A model generated the notes under the pieces. That model was not told the DNA's origin. It was given only the letters and a program-made list of their open reading frames with translations, and ran no database searches. This document shows positions 26,168 to 34,937 of a stretch of 64,000 nt of DNA, in pieces; position 1 is the stretch's first letter; every line of letters starts with the position of its first letter. The position numbers and the translations under genes were made by a program. Location: the NCBI RefSeq assembly GCF_001047375.1, contig NZ_LFVU01000024.1:124001-188000 (forward strand), written 5' to 3'. The DNA comes from Clostridium cylindrosporum DSM 605 (lineage in GTDB: Bacteria; Bacillota; Clostridia; Clostridiales; Caloramatoraceae).

Positions 26168-27511
26168 CTATGATTCTTTTAGTTTAGTTTTAATTTCACC
26201 AAAGTTAAATAGTGTATATAGAAGTATTGAAGAAACACTAACCATGAATAGACCATTGCTTAGAAGTTGGCCCCATATTCCAGTAAGTCCAACAAATGCT
26301 TCTTTACCAGCATAATGTGCTCCTATTCCTAGTGACATACTTATAGCTAGTATAATAAAGTTCTTGTTATCAGATAGGTTTACGTTTCTAAGTATTGACA
26401 TACCTGATGTAGTTATTATACCGAATAAACATACTGTAACTCCACCTAAAACAGGAGTTGGAATAAGTGTTATTAGTGTTGTTAGCTTAGGAATAAATGC
26501 TATTATAATTAGCATTACCGCAGCTGTTCTTATTATACTGTTACTCTTATACTTTGAGAATCTAAATATTGCAACGTTCTCGCTTAGGAACGCTTGAGGG
26601 AATGCATTAAAAGCTCCTGCTAAAAGCTGAGCTACTGCTTGACCTCTTAAGCCCTTTGATTTTCCTTTGTTGTTTGTTGTTTGACCTGATAAATCGTCTA
26701 GGATTGCGAATACTCCTATACATTGAACAAGGTTAATTATACAGAATATAGTCATAATTACTATTGCTTCTGTATTGAATTGTGGTACTCCGAATTTAAA
26801 TGGAGTTACTATTTGGAACCATTTAGCTTCCATTAGTGGTGTAAAGTCTATCATACCCATAAATGCACCTATTATAGTACCTATAACAAGACCAAGCATT
26901 AGAGCTATTGATTTAACTATACCCTTACCAAATCTTTCAAAGGCAATAACAATTGCTATAACCACAAATCCTAGTATAAGGTTTTTAGCACTACCATATG
27001 TTGGGCTTCCATGTGCACCTGCTAATTCTCCAAATGCAACTGGTGCAAGAGAAATCCCTAGTAGTGTAACAAATGACCCCATAACTATTGGCGGGAAGAA
27101 TACTAGTATCTTATGCATAAAGAAACATAGCACAAAAACTACGACTGAGGATACCATTATGGCACCGAATAAAGCTGGGAAACCATGTTTAGTTCCAACT
27201 ATTATCATTGGAGCAAGCGGTACAAATGATGCACCTAGTGCTAGTGGTGCTTTAGACCCTATAAACTTACCAATACCATAAACTTGGATTAGTGCTGCTA
27301 TAGCATTAGCAAATAGAGTTGACGCTACCAAAAATGCTAAGGTTTCAGGATCTGCTTTCATTGCACGTCCCACAACTAATGCAACTGTAATTGATCCTGG
27401 ACAAAGAGTTAGTACTTGCTGAAGTGCAAGAATAATCTTCTCCCTTGGCGGAACTTTTTCTTCAAAAGGCGAACTTGTAACTTGTGCCTCTTTTACAACG
27501 TTATCAATCAT
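26168..27511 (-). CDS. NCS2/NAT family xanthine-uracil type permease
   Basis: A 447-residue membrane protein with about 14 hydrophobic segments. LALQQVLTLCPGSITVALVVGRAM (about 29-52), ALGASFVPLAPMI, PPIVMGSFVTLLGISL and the QAFLSENVAIFRFSKYKSN region fit the nucleobase-ascorbate transporter family and differ from the AzgA permease at 10776. GGGGGG precedes the ATG. It is transcribed away from the ferredoxin/second hydroxylase block and probably brings in an oxidised purine such as xanthine or urate, or uracil. No riboswitch is visible in its 150-base leader, only an AT-rich hairpin and a GTAGTG/CACTAC stem. Confidence 0.88.
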   Translation of the reverse strand: MIDNVVKEAQVTSSPFEEKVPPREKIILALQQVLTLCPGSITVALVVGRAMKADPETLAFLVASTLFANAIAALIQVYGIGKFIGSKAPLALGASFVPLAPMIIVGTKHGFPALFGAIMVSSVVVFVLCFFMHKILVFFPPIVMGSFVTLLGISLAPVAFGELAGAHGSPTYGSAKNLILGFVVIAIVIAFERFGKGIVKSIALMLGLVIGTIIGAFMGMIDFTPLMEAKWFQIVTPFKFGVPQFNTEAIVIMTIFCIINLVQCIGVFAILDDLSGQTTNNKGKSKGLRGQAVAQLLAGAFNAFPQAFLSENVAIFRFSKYKSNSIIRTAAVMLIIIAFIPKLTTLITLIPTPVLGGVTVCLFGIITTSGMSILRNVNLSDNKNFIILAISMSLGIGAHYAGKEAFVGLTGIWGQLLSNGLFMVSVSSILLYTLFNFGEIKTKLKES

Positions 27512-27679
27512 AATAACCCCCCTACAAAATATTCCACATTATTTAGTTATAAAACAACAAAGATGCTCATATTAATTTAATAATTAATATGAAATTTTAG
27601 TTTGTAGTGCATTAACACTACGGCTTAAGATAAATTAACTTTTAAAATTAAACCTATTAACTAAAAATTTATTTTATAT

Positions 27680-27713
27680 AAAGGTTATCTTAATTTTGCT
27701 TAAGATAACCTTT
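27680..27713 (-). terminator. Terminator-like hairpin after the ferredoxin gene
   Basis: A perfect 14-base stem, AAAGGTTATCTTAA with its complement and a six-base loop, 20 bases after the ferredoxin stop. The T-run is weak, so some read-through into the permease gene is possible. Confidence 0.65.
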
Positions 27714-27732
27714 ATTAAATTACTCCTAAAGA

Positions 27733-27903
27733 CTATGCTTCTGCTGGAGCTCCTACTGGGCAAATATTTGCACAGTTTCCACATGATATACAAACTTCTG
27801 AGTCGATATCAAATTTTACCTCACCTTGTGATATACAGCTTACTGGACATTCTGGAGCACATGCTCCGCATGCGATACATGCTTCTGAAATTACAAATGC
27901 CAT
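27733..27903 (-). CDS. 2[4Fe-4S] clostridial-type ferredoxin (56 residues)
   Basis: A short gene easily missed. It reads MAFVISEACIACGACAPE onward and contains two CxxCxxCxxxC motifs, C9/C12/C15/C19 and C38/C41/C44/C48, with the proline after the last cysteine of each, exactly the bacterial 2[4Fe-4S] ferredoxin pattern. AAGGGGG precedes the ATG at 27903. It acts as a soluble low-potential electron carrier. It lies between a nucleobase permease and a second molybdenum hydroxylase, so it may serve that enzyme. An inverted repeat sits 40-60 bases upstream. Confidence 0.96.
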   Translation of the reverse strand: MAFVISEACIACGACAPECPVSCISQGEVKFDIDSEVCISCGNCANICPVGAPAEA

Positions 27904-27942
27904 TGTTATTTCCCCCTTGCATTTTAAATTTATAATAGCATT

Positions 27943-27966
27943 GGTAATACCTTAAAACGTATTACC
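27943..27966. promoter_or_regulatory. Palindrome upstream of the ferredoxin gene, candidate operator
   Basis: GGTAATAC-N8-GTATTACC, a perfect eight-base inverted repeat just upstream of a likely -10 for the ferredoxin gene. A related, weaker repeat GATAATA-N7-TATTATC at 28532-28552 precedes the second hydroxylase operon. Binding protein unknown. Confidence 0.5.
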
Positions 27967-28619
27967 TTCCCTTACATTCTATTTTATAAATTTAAAAAAA
28001 TCAAGTGGTAAGTTTACTTTTCAAATATTTTGTAAAATTTTAAATTAAATTAGCTATAACTAGCGCTAATTATATATCTTAATTTGCTTCATATTGAGAA
28101 TATTATTCAGATCAATAATTACCATTAATATATATCTTTAATTTTATTACTATAATTAAACTAATACCATAATCATATGTCTTAGTTTTACTTTCAACCT
28201 ATAACATCATTTTCATTAATACCCCACAGTTTGAATTCTTACCATATTATATATAAATTTAATTTCCTTATTAATATATATGCATATTGCTAATTTATAT
28301 AATTAAGTTATAATTTTATAAAACCACCTTTTTATTGAAAATATGACTTTTCATTAAAAATTATATATAGAATTTATATAAACTTTTTAGGCATTTATTT
28401 ACTACAAAAATTCATGCTATTAAGTACTCGATTATTTGGTTAATTTTCATATAATTTCTAACTATAATCACTAGTTTTAATATTTATAAAATTAATAGTT
28501 GATTATTGAATAATTATTTTTTTTGGTTTATGATAATAATAAAGGTATTATCTTATACTTAATTTATCATGCTGTGATTCTTATGTATTTAAAATATAGA
28601 TAGATATGGAGGAAAGGGA
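27967..28619. other. Long AT-rich divergent control region
   Basis: About 650 bases without a gene between the ferredoxin and the second molybdenum hydroxylase operon. It contains many A/T runs, the repeat GATAATA-N7-TATTATC (28532-28552) and a GGAGG box (28609-28613) for the first gene of the operon. I see no reading frame or known riboswitch. Its length suggests a long leader or several regulator sites. Confidence 0.5.
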
Positions 28620-29402
28620 ATGAATATTCAAAACTACGTTATCCCACAAACTATTGAAGAAGCTTATAAGCTTGTTCAAACTGGTGGCCGTATAATCTCT
28701 GGAGGAGCTTTCGTGTGCACGTCTAATGCTAAGGTTGACACTGTTGTTGATCTTCGTGATTTAGGTCTTAACTTCATTAATGAATATGAAGACAGAATCG
28801 AAATTGGACCTGCAACTACTCTAAGAGAAGTTGAAACTAGCAAAATACTAAATGGTAACTTCAATGGTTATTTTGAAAATGCTATAGGAAGAATACTTGG
28901 AATACAACTTAGAAACCTTGCTACTATAGGTGGTAGTATATGTGGTAGATATGGTTTCTCTGATGTTATATGCTCACTATCAGCACTAAATGTAACACTT
29001 GAATTCCATAATTATGGAGAAATATCTCTAGATGATTTCATAGCTAGACCATCAGTAAAAAGAGATATTCTTAAGAAGATAATAATCGAAAAAAATAACA
29101 TTAAAGCATCATATGAGGCACTTAGACATTCAAACGGGGACTTCCCAATGATTACATGTAGTGTTTCTAACCTTAATGGCAAATACAAGGTTATTGTTGG
29201 ATGTAGACCTCTTATAGCTGCTCAAGCTGAGGATTGTATGGCAATTCTAAATAGCGGAAAGGAATTAACTGAAAAAGTTATAGATGAAGCTATGCTTGCT
29301 TTAGATAACCTAGCATATGGAAATAACTATACAGCTACAAAGGAATATAGACAACAAGTTGCTAAGGTAATAGTGAAAAGATGTTTAATGGAGGTTATGT
29401 AG
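28620..29402 (+). CDS. Molybdenum hydroxylase FAD subunit (second xanthine dehydrogenase-type enzyme)
   Basis: A 260-residue CoxM/XdhB-type FAD subunit. The first FAD motif is altered to ISGGAFVCTS compared with AGGTDL in the paralogue at 8529; the second, IQLRNLATIGGSICGRYGFSD, is clear. It opens a compact three-gene operon with one base between its stop and the next start. The altered motif and short length place it in a separate subfamily from the first enzyme. Substrate is unknown; a purine is likely from the flanking permease. Confidence 0.9.
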   Translation: MNIQNYVIPQTIEEAYKLVQTGGRIISGGAFVCTSNAKVDTVVDLRDLGLNFINEYEDRIEIGPATTLREVETSKILNGNFNGYFENAIGRILGIQLRNLATIGGSICGRYGFSDVICSLSALNVTLEFHNYGEISLDDFIARPSVKRDILKKIIIEKNNIKASYEALRHSNGDFPMITCSVSNLNGKYKVIVGCRPLIAAQAEDCMAILNSGKELTEKVIDEAMLALDNLAYGNNYTATKEYRQQVAKVIVKRCLMEVM

Positions 29403-29403
29403 T

Positions 29404-29862
29404 ATGACTGGAACTATAAATATAAATGGCAAAGATGTAGTAGTTGAATATGAAGCTGATGATAAGCTACTTGAACTATTAAGAAAACTTGGCTATGCCA
29501 GCGTAAGAAGAGGATGTGAAACTCTTTCATGTTCTGTTTGTACAATACTTGTAAATGATGTACCAGTAAACTCATGTGCTGTACATGTTGCTAGAGTTGT
29601 TGGCGGAGGCCAAAAAGTTACAACGGTTGAAGGTGTTCCTGAAGAAGCTAAAAAAGTAGCTGAAGCTATGGCAGAAGTAGGGGTTGACCAATGTGGATAC
29701 TGTGCTCCAGGATTCGTAATGACAGTTCTAGGTATAGAGAAACAAATCGAAAATCCTACAGATGAAAAGATCGTAAAATATCTAAGAGGAAATCTTTGCA
29801 GATGCTCAGGTTATGTAAGTCAGCTTAGAGCGATCAAAAAGTATCTTGGTATGGAGGGTTAA
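29404..29862 (+). CDS. Molybdenum hydroxylase [2Fe-2S] subunit (second enzyme)
   Basis: A 152-residue two-cluster subunit with C38, C43, C46 and C58 in the plant-type domain (GCETLSCSVC) and C97, C100, C132 and C134 in the helical domain (QCGYCAPG and CRCSGY). The first loop reads CETLSC instead of the usual CGEGEC of the enzyme at 8057, so the two subunits are not recent copies. It sits between FAD and molybdenum genes with spacings of one and three bases. Confidence 0.94.
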   Translation: MTGTININGKDVVVEYEADDKLLELLRKLGYASVRRGCETLSCSVCTILVNDVPVNSCAVHVARVVGGGQKVTTVEGVPEEAKKVAEAMAEVGVDQCGYCAPGFVMTVLGIEKQIENPTDEKIVKYLRGNLCRCSGYVSQLRAIKKYLGMEG

Positions 29863-29865
29863 AAT

Positions 29866-32184
29866 ATGTACGCTATTAAAAAATCAATTCCAAAAGTTGA
29901 TGCAATGGGTAATATCCTTGGAGGACATGTATATGCTGATGACGTAGCTCCAAAGGATGCACTAATTATTAAGATTCTTAGAAGTCCACATGCATTTGCA
30001 AAAATAATTAACATAGATACAACTGAAGCTTTAAAGCTTGAAGGTGTTGAATGTGTTCTAACATATAAGGATTGTCCAGACATTCGTATTACAAGAGCTG
30101 GGCAAGCATATCCTGAAGAATCACCATATGATTTTAAGATTCTTGATCAAATCGTAAGATATGTTGGTGACGACGTTGCACTAGTTGTTGCTAAAACAGA
30201 AAAGATTGCTTTAGCAGCAATGGAACTTGTAAAGGTTGAATATGAAGTATATGAGCCAGTTCTTGATATGGAAAAGGCAATTGATCACCCTTCAATAATT
30301 CACCCTGAGGATGATATAGTGGTACATCAAGATACTCACTTTAATCCAAAGAGAAATATTGCAGCTCAAGTTGATATAGCTAATAATGGTGATATGAAGA
30401 AGACTTTAGAAGAATGTGATATAGTACACTCAGGTACTTACTATATTCCTGCTTCACACCAAGGTATGATGGAAACATTTAGATCATCTGCTTACATTGA
30501 TCCAAAGGGTAGACTAGTAATTACATCATCTACTCAAATTCCTTTCCACAACAGAAGACAAGTTGCTAGAGCACTTGATATTCCTGAAAGCAAGGTTAGA
30601 GTTATAAAGCCTCGTATAGGTGGAGGATTTGGAGCTAAGCAAAACTCAAATACAGAGTTCTACCCTGCACTTGTTACTTGGATTACTAAGAAGCCAAGTA
30701 AGGTAACTTTCACAAGAGAAGAAACATTCGAATCAGGAAGCCCAAGACATCCAATGAAGATCGATGTTACAATTGGTCTAATGAAGGATGGAAAACTAAG
30801 AGCTATCGACATGGTTGGTCTTTCTGACACAGGTGCATTTGCTGAACATGGTCGTGCGGTATTCCTACAAGTTGGTATGAAATCAATCGGTATGTACAAT
30901 AAGTGTGACGCTGTAAGATTCCATGGTGACGTTGTTTATACAAACCACTTAACTTACGCTGCATATAGAGGATACGGAGCAACTCAAGGGGATTATGCTC
31001 TTGAAAGCTGTATAAATGAAGCTTGTAAGAAATATGGTATTGACCCAATTGAATTTAGAGTTAAAAACGTTGTTCGTGAAAACGAAACAGCTGTACCATT
31101 TGGATTCTTTGGTCAACCAGCTCCACCTAAGGGATATGCACTTGAAAGCTGTCAATTAGTTGCATGTATCGAACGTGGTCGTGAAATAATTGAATGGGAT
31201 AAAAAATACGGAAAGAGAGAAATCTCACCTACTAAGAGACGTGGTCTAGGTATGGCTTGTGGAAGACAAGGTTCAGGTATTCCTGGTGTTGACATGGCAT
31301 CAGCTGTTCTTAAGCTTAACAACGATGGTTCATTCCAACTACTAATCGGTGCAACTGACCTTGGTACAGGTAGTGATACTATTCTTTCACAAATTTGTGC
31401 TGAAGAACTAACAGTTCCATTTGAAGCAATTAACGTATTCTCATCTGATACTGACTTTACTCCATATGACTGTGGTGCTTATGCGTCAAGTACAACTTAC
31501 GTATCAGGTAACGCTATTAAGAATACTGCAACTAAGATGAGAGGCGAACTTATTAGAGAAGCTGCTGTTATTCTTGATGCTAAGGAAGAAGATCTATTCA
31601 TCGAAGATGGTCAAGTTAAGAGCAAGGTAGATGATAAATCAATTACATTCCAAGGAATAGCATACAAACTTGGATGTTCATGTAAGCAATTACTAACTTC
31701 TGACTCATTCACTGGAAAGGGTTCACCAGTTCCATACATCGCTGGATTTGCAGAAGTTGAAGTTGATATAGAAACTGGTAAGATTGATTTAACTCAATTT
31801 GTTGGTGTACTTGATGTTGGTACAGTAGTTAACCCTGCGCTTGCTAGAGTACAAGCTGAAGGTGGTATCCTTCAAGGTATAGGTATGGCTCTTTGGGAAA
31901 CTGTTGTTCATAACGAAAAGGGTAAGATGTTAAGTAACAACTTCCTTAAGTATCCAATGCCTGTAAGAGATAACTTCGGAACTATAAAGGTTGACTTCGT
32001 TGAAAGTTATGAACCAACAGGACCATTCGGTGCTAAGTCAATAGGAGAAGTTGTTCTAAACTCTTCTGCTCCAGCTATAAGAGCAGCTATTATTGATGCT
32101 GTAGGGCCTATTCAATTAGATCATATGCCTTTCACTCCATCACTAATACTTTCAGAAATCAACAAGCTTAAAAAACAAGCTTAA
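29866..32184 (+). CDS. Molybdenum hydroxylase large subunit (second xanthine dehydrogenase-type enzyme)
   Basis: A 772-residue molybdopterin subunit. PRIGGGFGAKQNSNTEFYPA (about 247) contacts the cofactor; FTREETFESGSPRHPM, YRGYGATQGDYALES, LDVGTVVNPALARVQAEGG and GAKSIGEVV at 722-730 follow the family, with the catalytic glutamate at 728. The coding sequence is rich in translation-efficient codons, suggesting high expression. A strong terminator follows. Relative to the enzyme at 5670 it differs in operon order and in the accessory motifs, so it probably hydroxylates another purine or N-heterocycle. Confidence 0.92.
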   Translation: MYAIKKSIPKVDAMGNILGGHVYADDVAPKDALIIKILRSPHAFAKIINIDTTEALKLEGVECVLTYKDCPDIRITRAGQAYPEESPYDFKILDQIVRYVGDDVALVVAKTEKIALAAMELVKVEYEVYEPVLDMEKAIDHPSIIHPEDDIVVHQDTHFNPKRNIAAQVDIANNGDMKKTLEECDIVHSGTYYIPASHQGMMETFRSSAYIDPKGRLVITSSTQIPFHNRRQVARALDIPESKVRVIKPRIGGGFGAKQNSNTEFYPALVTWITKKPSKVTFTREETFESGSPRHPMKIDVTIGLMKDGKLRAIDMVGLSDTGAFAEHGRAVFLQVGMKSIGMYNKCDAVRFHGDVVYTNHLTYAAYRGYGATQGDYALESCINEACKKYGIDPIEFRVKNVVRENETAVPFGFFGQPAPPKGYALESCQLVACIERGREIIEWDKKYGKREISPTKRRGLGMACGRQGSGIPGVDMASAVLKLNNDGSFQLLIGATDLGTGSDTILSQICAEELTVPFEAINVFSSDTDFTPYDCGAYASSTTYVSGNAIKNTATKMRGELIREAAVILDAKEEDLFIEDGQVKSKVDDKSITFQGIAYKLGCSCKQLLTSDSFTGKGSPVPYIAGFAEVEVDIETGKIDLTQFVGVLDVGTVVNPALARVQAEGGILQGIGMALWETVVHNEKGKMLSNNFLKYPMPVRDNFGTIKVDFVESYEPTGPFGAKSIGEVVLNSSAPAIRAAIIDAVGPIQLDHMPFTPSLILSEINKLKKQA

Positions 32185-32198
32185 TTAAATAAAATATT

Positions 32199-32229
32199 AA
32201 TGCCTAGGCTAAAGCCTAGGCATTTTTTA
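32199..32229 (+). terminator. Terminator of the second hydroxylase operon
   Basis: A perfect 12-base stem AATGCCTAGGCT with AGCCTAGGCATT, two-base loop, followed by T-rich sequence. Confidence 0.92.
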
Positions 32230-32272
32230 TTTGCATTATGAACAAAATTATTTGAGGTCTTTATCCATGAGT

Positions 32273-32755
32273 TTAACTGTTGGATAAACTTTTCTCCTGT
32301 TTAATTTCATGCTTTCTTTGTTTGAATCTTGTTATAAATTGAAAAGCTGCAGTTACTGTCATTATCCCGAATGCAATTGCTCCAGCCACAGCTGCTGTTT
32401 CAATTCCTTTATTTAAAGCCATTGCCAAATCATCTTCAACTATATACTTTACAGTATTATAAGCTGTTATTCCTGGTACTAGAGGATATATACCTGTTAT
32501 CGAAAATATTGATGCAGGAGTCTTTTTAACCCTTGCCATAATTTCACTATAAACCCCTATACCTGCTGCCCCTACAAATGTAGCCATTGCAGGAGATGCT
32601 GTAGCAGCTTTTACTATTGCAAAAAGTACCCATCCTATAGAACCTGAAATTCCCGCCCAAACAAGATTTTTTCTTTCTATATTAAAAAGTACCCCAGGGA
32701 AAAAACTCCCTAAAAACGCAAATACTATTTCTATTAATAATCTTCCACTTAACAT
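32273..32755 (-). CDS. Threonine/serine exporter family membrane subunit (C-terminal half type)
   Basis: A 160-residue protein with four to five helices, corresponding to the ThrE C-terminal domain encoded as a separate gene (DUF3815/ThrE_2 type). FLGSFFPGVLFNIERKNLVWAGISGSIGW and GIYPLVPGITAYNTVKYIVEDD are typical. It lies 12 bases after the other half, and the two should form one exporter. AAGGAGAG precedes the start. Exported substrate, threonine or serine, is inferred from the family. Confidence 0.88.
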   Translation of the reverse strand: MLSGRLLIEIVFAFLGSFFPGVLFNIERKNLVWAGISGSIGWVLFAIVKAATASPAMATFVGAAGIGVYSEIMARVKKTPASIFSITGIYPLVPGITAYNTVKYIVEDDLAMALNKGIETAAVAGAIAFGIMTVTAAFQFITRFKQRKHEIKQEKSLSNS

Positions 32756-32767
32756 TTCAAGCTCTCC

Positions 32768-33529
32768 TTACATTATATGGGTTCCAAGAACCAGCATAAT
32801 ACCTACGCCTACTCCAAGTGCTGCAGCGGTTAAAATTCCTTCCATTAACCTACCTGAACTAGATATAATATCTCCATTTAATGCATCCTTAATTCCACTT
32901 GTAATAGCAACACCAGGAAGTAATAGCATTATAGCTCCAACTATAACCTTATCGATATTTAGTGTTGGAATTCCCATTTTAAAACCTATAGTCATACCAC
33001 CAGCTATAATACCAGCTAAGAAAAGCTGTAGGAACTCAAAGAATCCAAACCTTGCCATATACTCTTTAATACTATAAATAACCATACCTATAATAAAAGC
33101 TACTATCCCATCTATGGATGTACCTCCAAAAAGGCAACTAAATACATATGCATTAAATGATGCTGCAAATAACATTGTAGGAAAATTAAAATATGGTCTC
33201 TTTTTTATCTCTTCTATTTTCTTAAGTGCTTCATCATAGTCTATGTCACTTACTTCAATTTGTCTTGAAAAAGCATTTACTAATTCTATTTTGTGTAGAT
33301 CCAAAGTCCTATCCTTTATTCTTCGAATTACAGTAAGAGAATGTTTATCATTCTTTGTACCTTCACTTGATATAAATATCCCGGTTAATGTACAATAACA
33401 ATCACACTCTATATTATATCTTTTGCAAACACGTCTTATAGTCTCTTCTACCCTATACACTTCTGCTCCACTGGTTAGAAGTATGTCTCCTAGGTTTAAG
33501 GCTATTTGAAGTATTTTCCCAGTATCCAT
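32768..33529 (-). CDS. Threonine/serine exporter family protein (N-terminal half type)
   Basis: A 253-residue ThrE-like (DUF1212) protein. The cytoplasmic N-terminal part (about 1-115) contains LNLGDILLTSGAEVYRVEETIRRVC and the basic YVxTxGIFIS-like CTLTGIFISSEGT; five helices follow (about 118-250). It precedes the partner membrane subunit in a two-gene operon. A GAGGTG box precedes the ATG. Together they probably move threonine or a related amino acid out of the cell. Confidence 0.9.
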   Translation of the reverse strand: MDTGKILQIALNLGDILLTSGAEVYRVEETIRRVCKRYNIECDCYCTLTGIFISSEGTKNDKHSLTVIRRIKDRTLDLHKIELVNAFSRQIEVSDIDYDEALKKIEEIKKRPYFNFPTMLFAASFNAYVFSCLFGGTSIDGIVAFIIGMVIYSIKEYMARFGFFEFLQLFLAGIIAGGMTIGFKMGIPTLNIDKVIVGAIMLLLPGVAITSGIKDALNGDIISSSGRLMEGILTAAALGVGVGIMLVLGTHIM

Positions 33530-33919
33530 AAAATCACCTCGTCCCTATTGAAAATAATATATTTTTAACAAAGTATATATAACTTTTTTCAAGTTCTATA
33601 TTATTTATATTCATTCTATTATCCATCATTACTTATTATCCTACAAATTTTACTTTTGTAAATAGCTATTATATAGCTATTATAGTATTTTAACAGGCTA
33701 TTTAAATTATTTTAACCTAGTTTTTACTTGTACACTTTTACAATTTATTAGATGCCTTGTTATAACATCTCAAATCAAGTTTAATATGATTGCAAAATGT
33801 TTAACAACCTTTATTATTATATATGAAAACCTTCTCTATATCAATAAATCATTTTGATTTATTTGGCAAATACTTCATTAAACTCATATAATGTTATAAA
33901 TACTTTTTTAGGAGACAAT
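33530..33919. other. Gene-free divergent promoter region
   Basis: AT-rich stretch between the ThrE operon and the L,D-transpeptidase gene. The short reading frame from 33854 runs into the transpeptidase but has no ribosome binding site until TAGGAGACAAT at 33909-33919. No structured element recognised. Confidence 0.5.
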
Positions 33920-34252
33920 ATGATTAAAGTTATTATTATAAAAAGTAAATTTAGACTTTATGTATATAAGGATAATGTTCTTATACGAAATTATCCTGTA
34001 GCTATTGGTAAACCCTCAACCCCTACTCCTGTAGGAAATGCAAAAATAATCAATAGAGCCCCAAATCCAGGAGGACCCTATGGTGCCATGTGGCTAGGCC
34101 TCTCCATACCTCACATCGGAATACATGGTACAAATGCACCATTTTCTATAGGAAAAACCGTTTCTCATGGATGTATTCGTATGCAAAATAAAGATGTACT
34201 TGAGTTAGCCAGACTAGCTCCTATTGGTACCCCAGTTACTATTACTCCTTAA
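33920..34252 (+). CDS. Minimal L,D-transpeptidase (YkuD) domain protein
   Basis: A 110-residue protein made almost wholly of a YkuD domain. The catalytic motif HIGIHGT (H69) and SHGCIRM (H83, nucleophile C85) is intact. The start at 33920 follows AGGAGAC; the longer frame from 33854 has no such box. Unusually there is neither a signal peptide nor a wall-binding or LysM domain, so access to peptidoglycan is unclear: it may be released at sporulation or lysis, or export may use another route. It forms or edits 3-3 crosslinks or attaches proteins to the wall in known members. Confidence 0.9.
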   Translation: MIKVIIIKSKFRLYVYKDNVLIRNYPVAIGKPSTPTPVGNAKIINRAPNPGGPYGAMWLGLSIPHIGIHGTNAPFSIGKTVSHGCIRMQNKDVLELARLAPIGTPVTITP

Positions 34253-34275
34253 ATATAAGAAGATATAAAGATAGC

Positions 34276-34926
34276 TTAGGTAGCTGTCTTTATATCTTCA
34301 ATCTTTCCATTTCTAATGTTATAAATATCTTCGCAAATATCATCTATATACTCAGCACTTCTACATCCTAGAATTACAGTAGTATCCCTTCTCCTATTAA
34401 TATCTTTAAATACAAGCTTTATGTTTTCTATTTCTTCTTGAGTTAAATACATAAATGGTTCATCAATTATTAATAGCTTTGGCTTTTCCATTATTGCCTG
34501 CGCTATTGATAGCCTTTTTTTCATTGAAAGATTAAATTCTCTAACCCTATCCCTTGATAAGGACAGTAGTTCTACAGTAGATAATGCATCTTTAACCTCC
34601 ATATTATCAATCTTTCCTTTTATTGAAGATAATATCTTGAGATTTTTATATGCAGAATACTCTTCAATAAAGCCACTAATACCAAATGACATTCCAATAT
34701 CATCGTTATATCCTGTTTTTTTGGCTAAAACACTACCAAATATTTTAACCTCTCCTTCATGTTCTCTCATAATTCCAGATATAATCTTTAAAAGCTCTAA
34801 TCTCCCTGAAAAATTATCACCAACTATACCATAAATACCACTTGATTCAAGACTTAGACTTATATTATTTAAAACTTCAATCCCATTAGTATTTTTACTA
34901 ACATTATTTAATTCTACTGCTATCAT
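34276..34926 (-). CDS. ABC transporter ATPase-like protein with degenerate catalytic motifs
   Basis: A 216-residue ABC-type nucleotide-binding domain. Walker A reads GDNFSGRL (36-43), so the invariant lysine is arginine and the following Ser/Thr is leucine; the signature reads NLSMKKRLS instead of LSGGQ; the H-loop position has ILGCRS with no histidine. Walker B KLLIIDEP is intact. It follows the permease gene at 34938 in the order expected for an exporter pair. The changes suggest weak or no ATP hydrolysis. It could be a regulatory partner of a second ATPase or a gene on the way to decay. Confidence 0.85.
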   Translation of the reverse strand: MIAVELNNVSKNTNGIEVLNNISLSLESSGIYGIVGDNFSGRLELLKIISGIMREHEGEVKIFGSVLAKKTGYNDDIGMSFGISGFIEEYSAYKNLKILSSIKGKIDNMEVKDALSTVELLSLSRDRVREFNLSMKKRLSIAQAIMEKPKLLIIDEPFMYLTQEEIENIKLVFKDINRRRDTTVILGCRSAEYIDDICEDIYNIRNGKIEDIKTAT

Positions 34927-34937
34927 TATTTTCCTCC

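Noticed and set aside
27696-27935. A 79-codon plus-strand frame
   Set aside because: It is antisense to the 56-residue ferredoxin, whose eight cysteine ligands are unmistakable.
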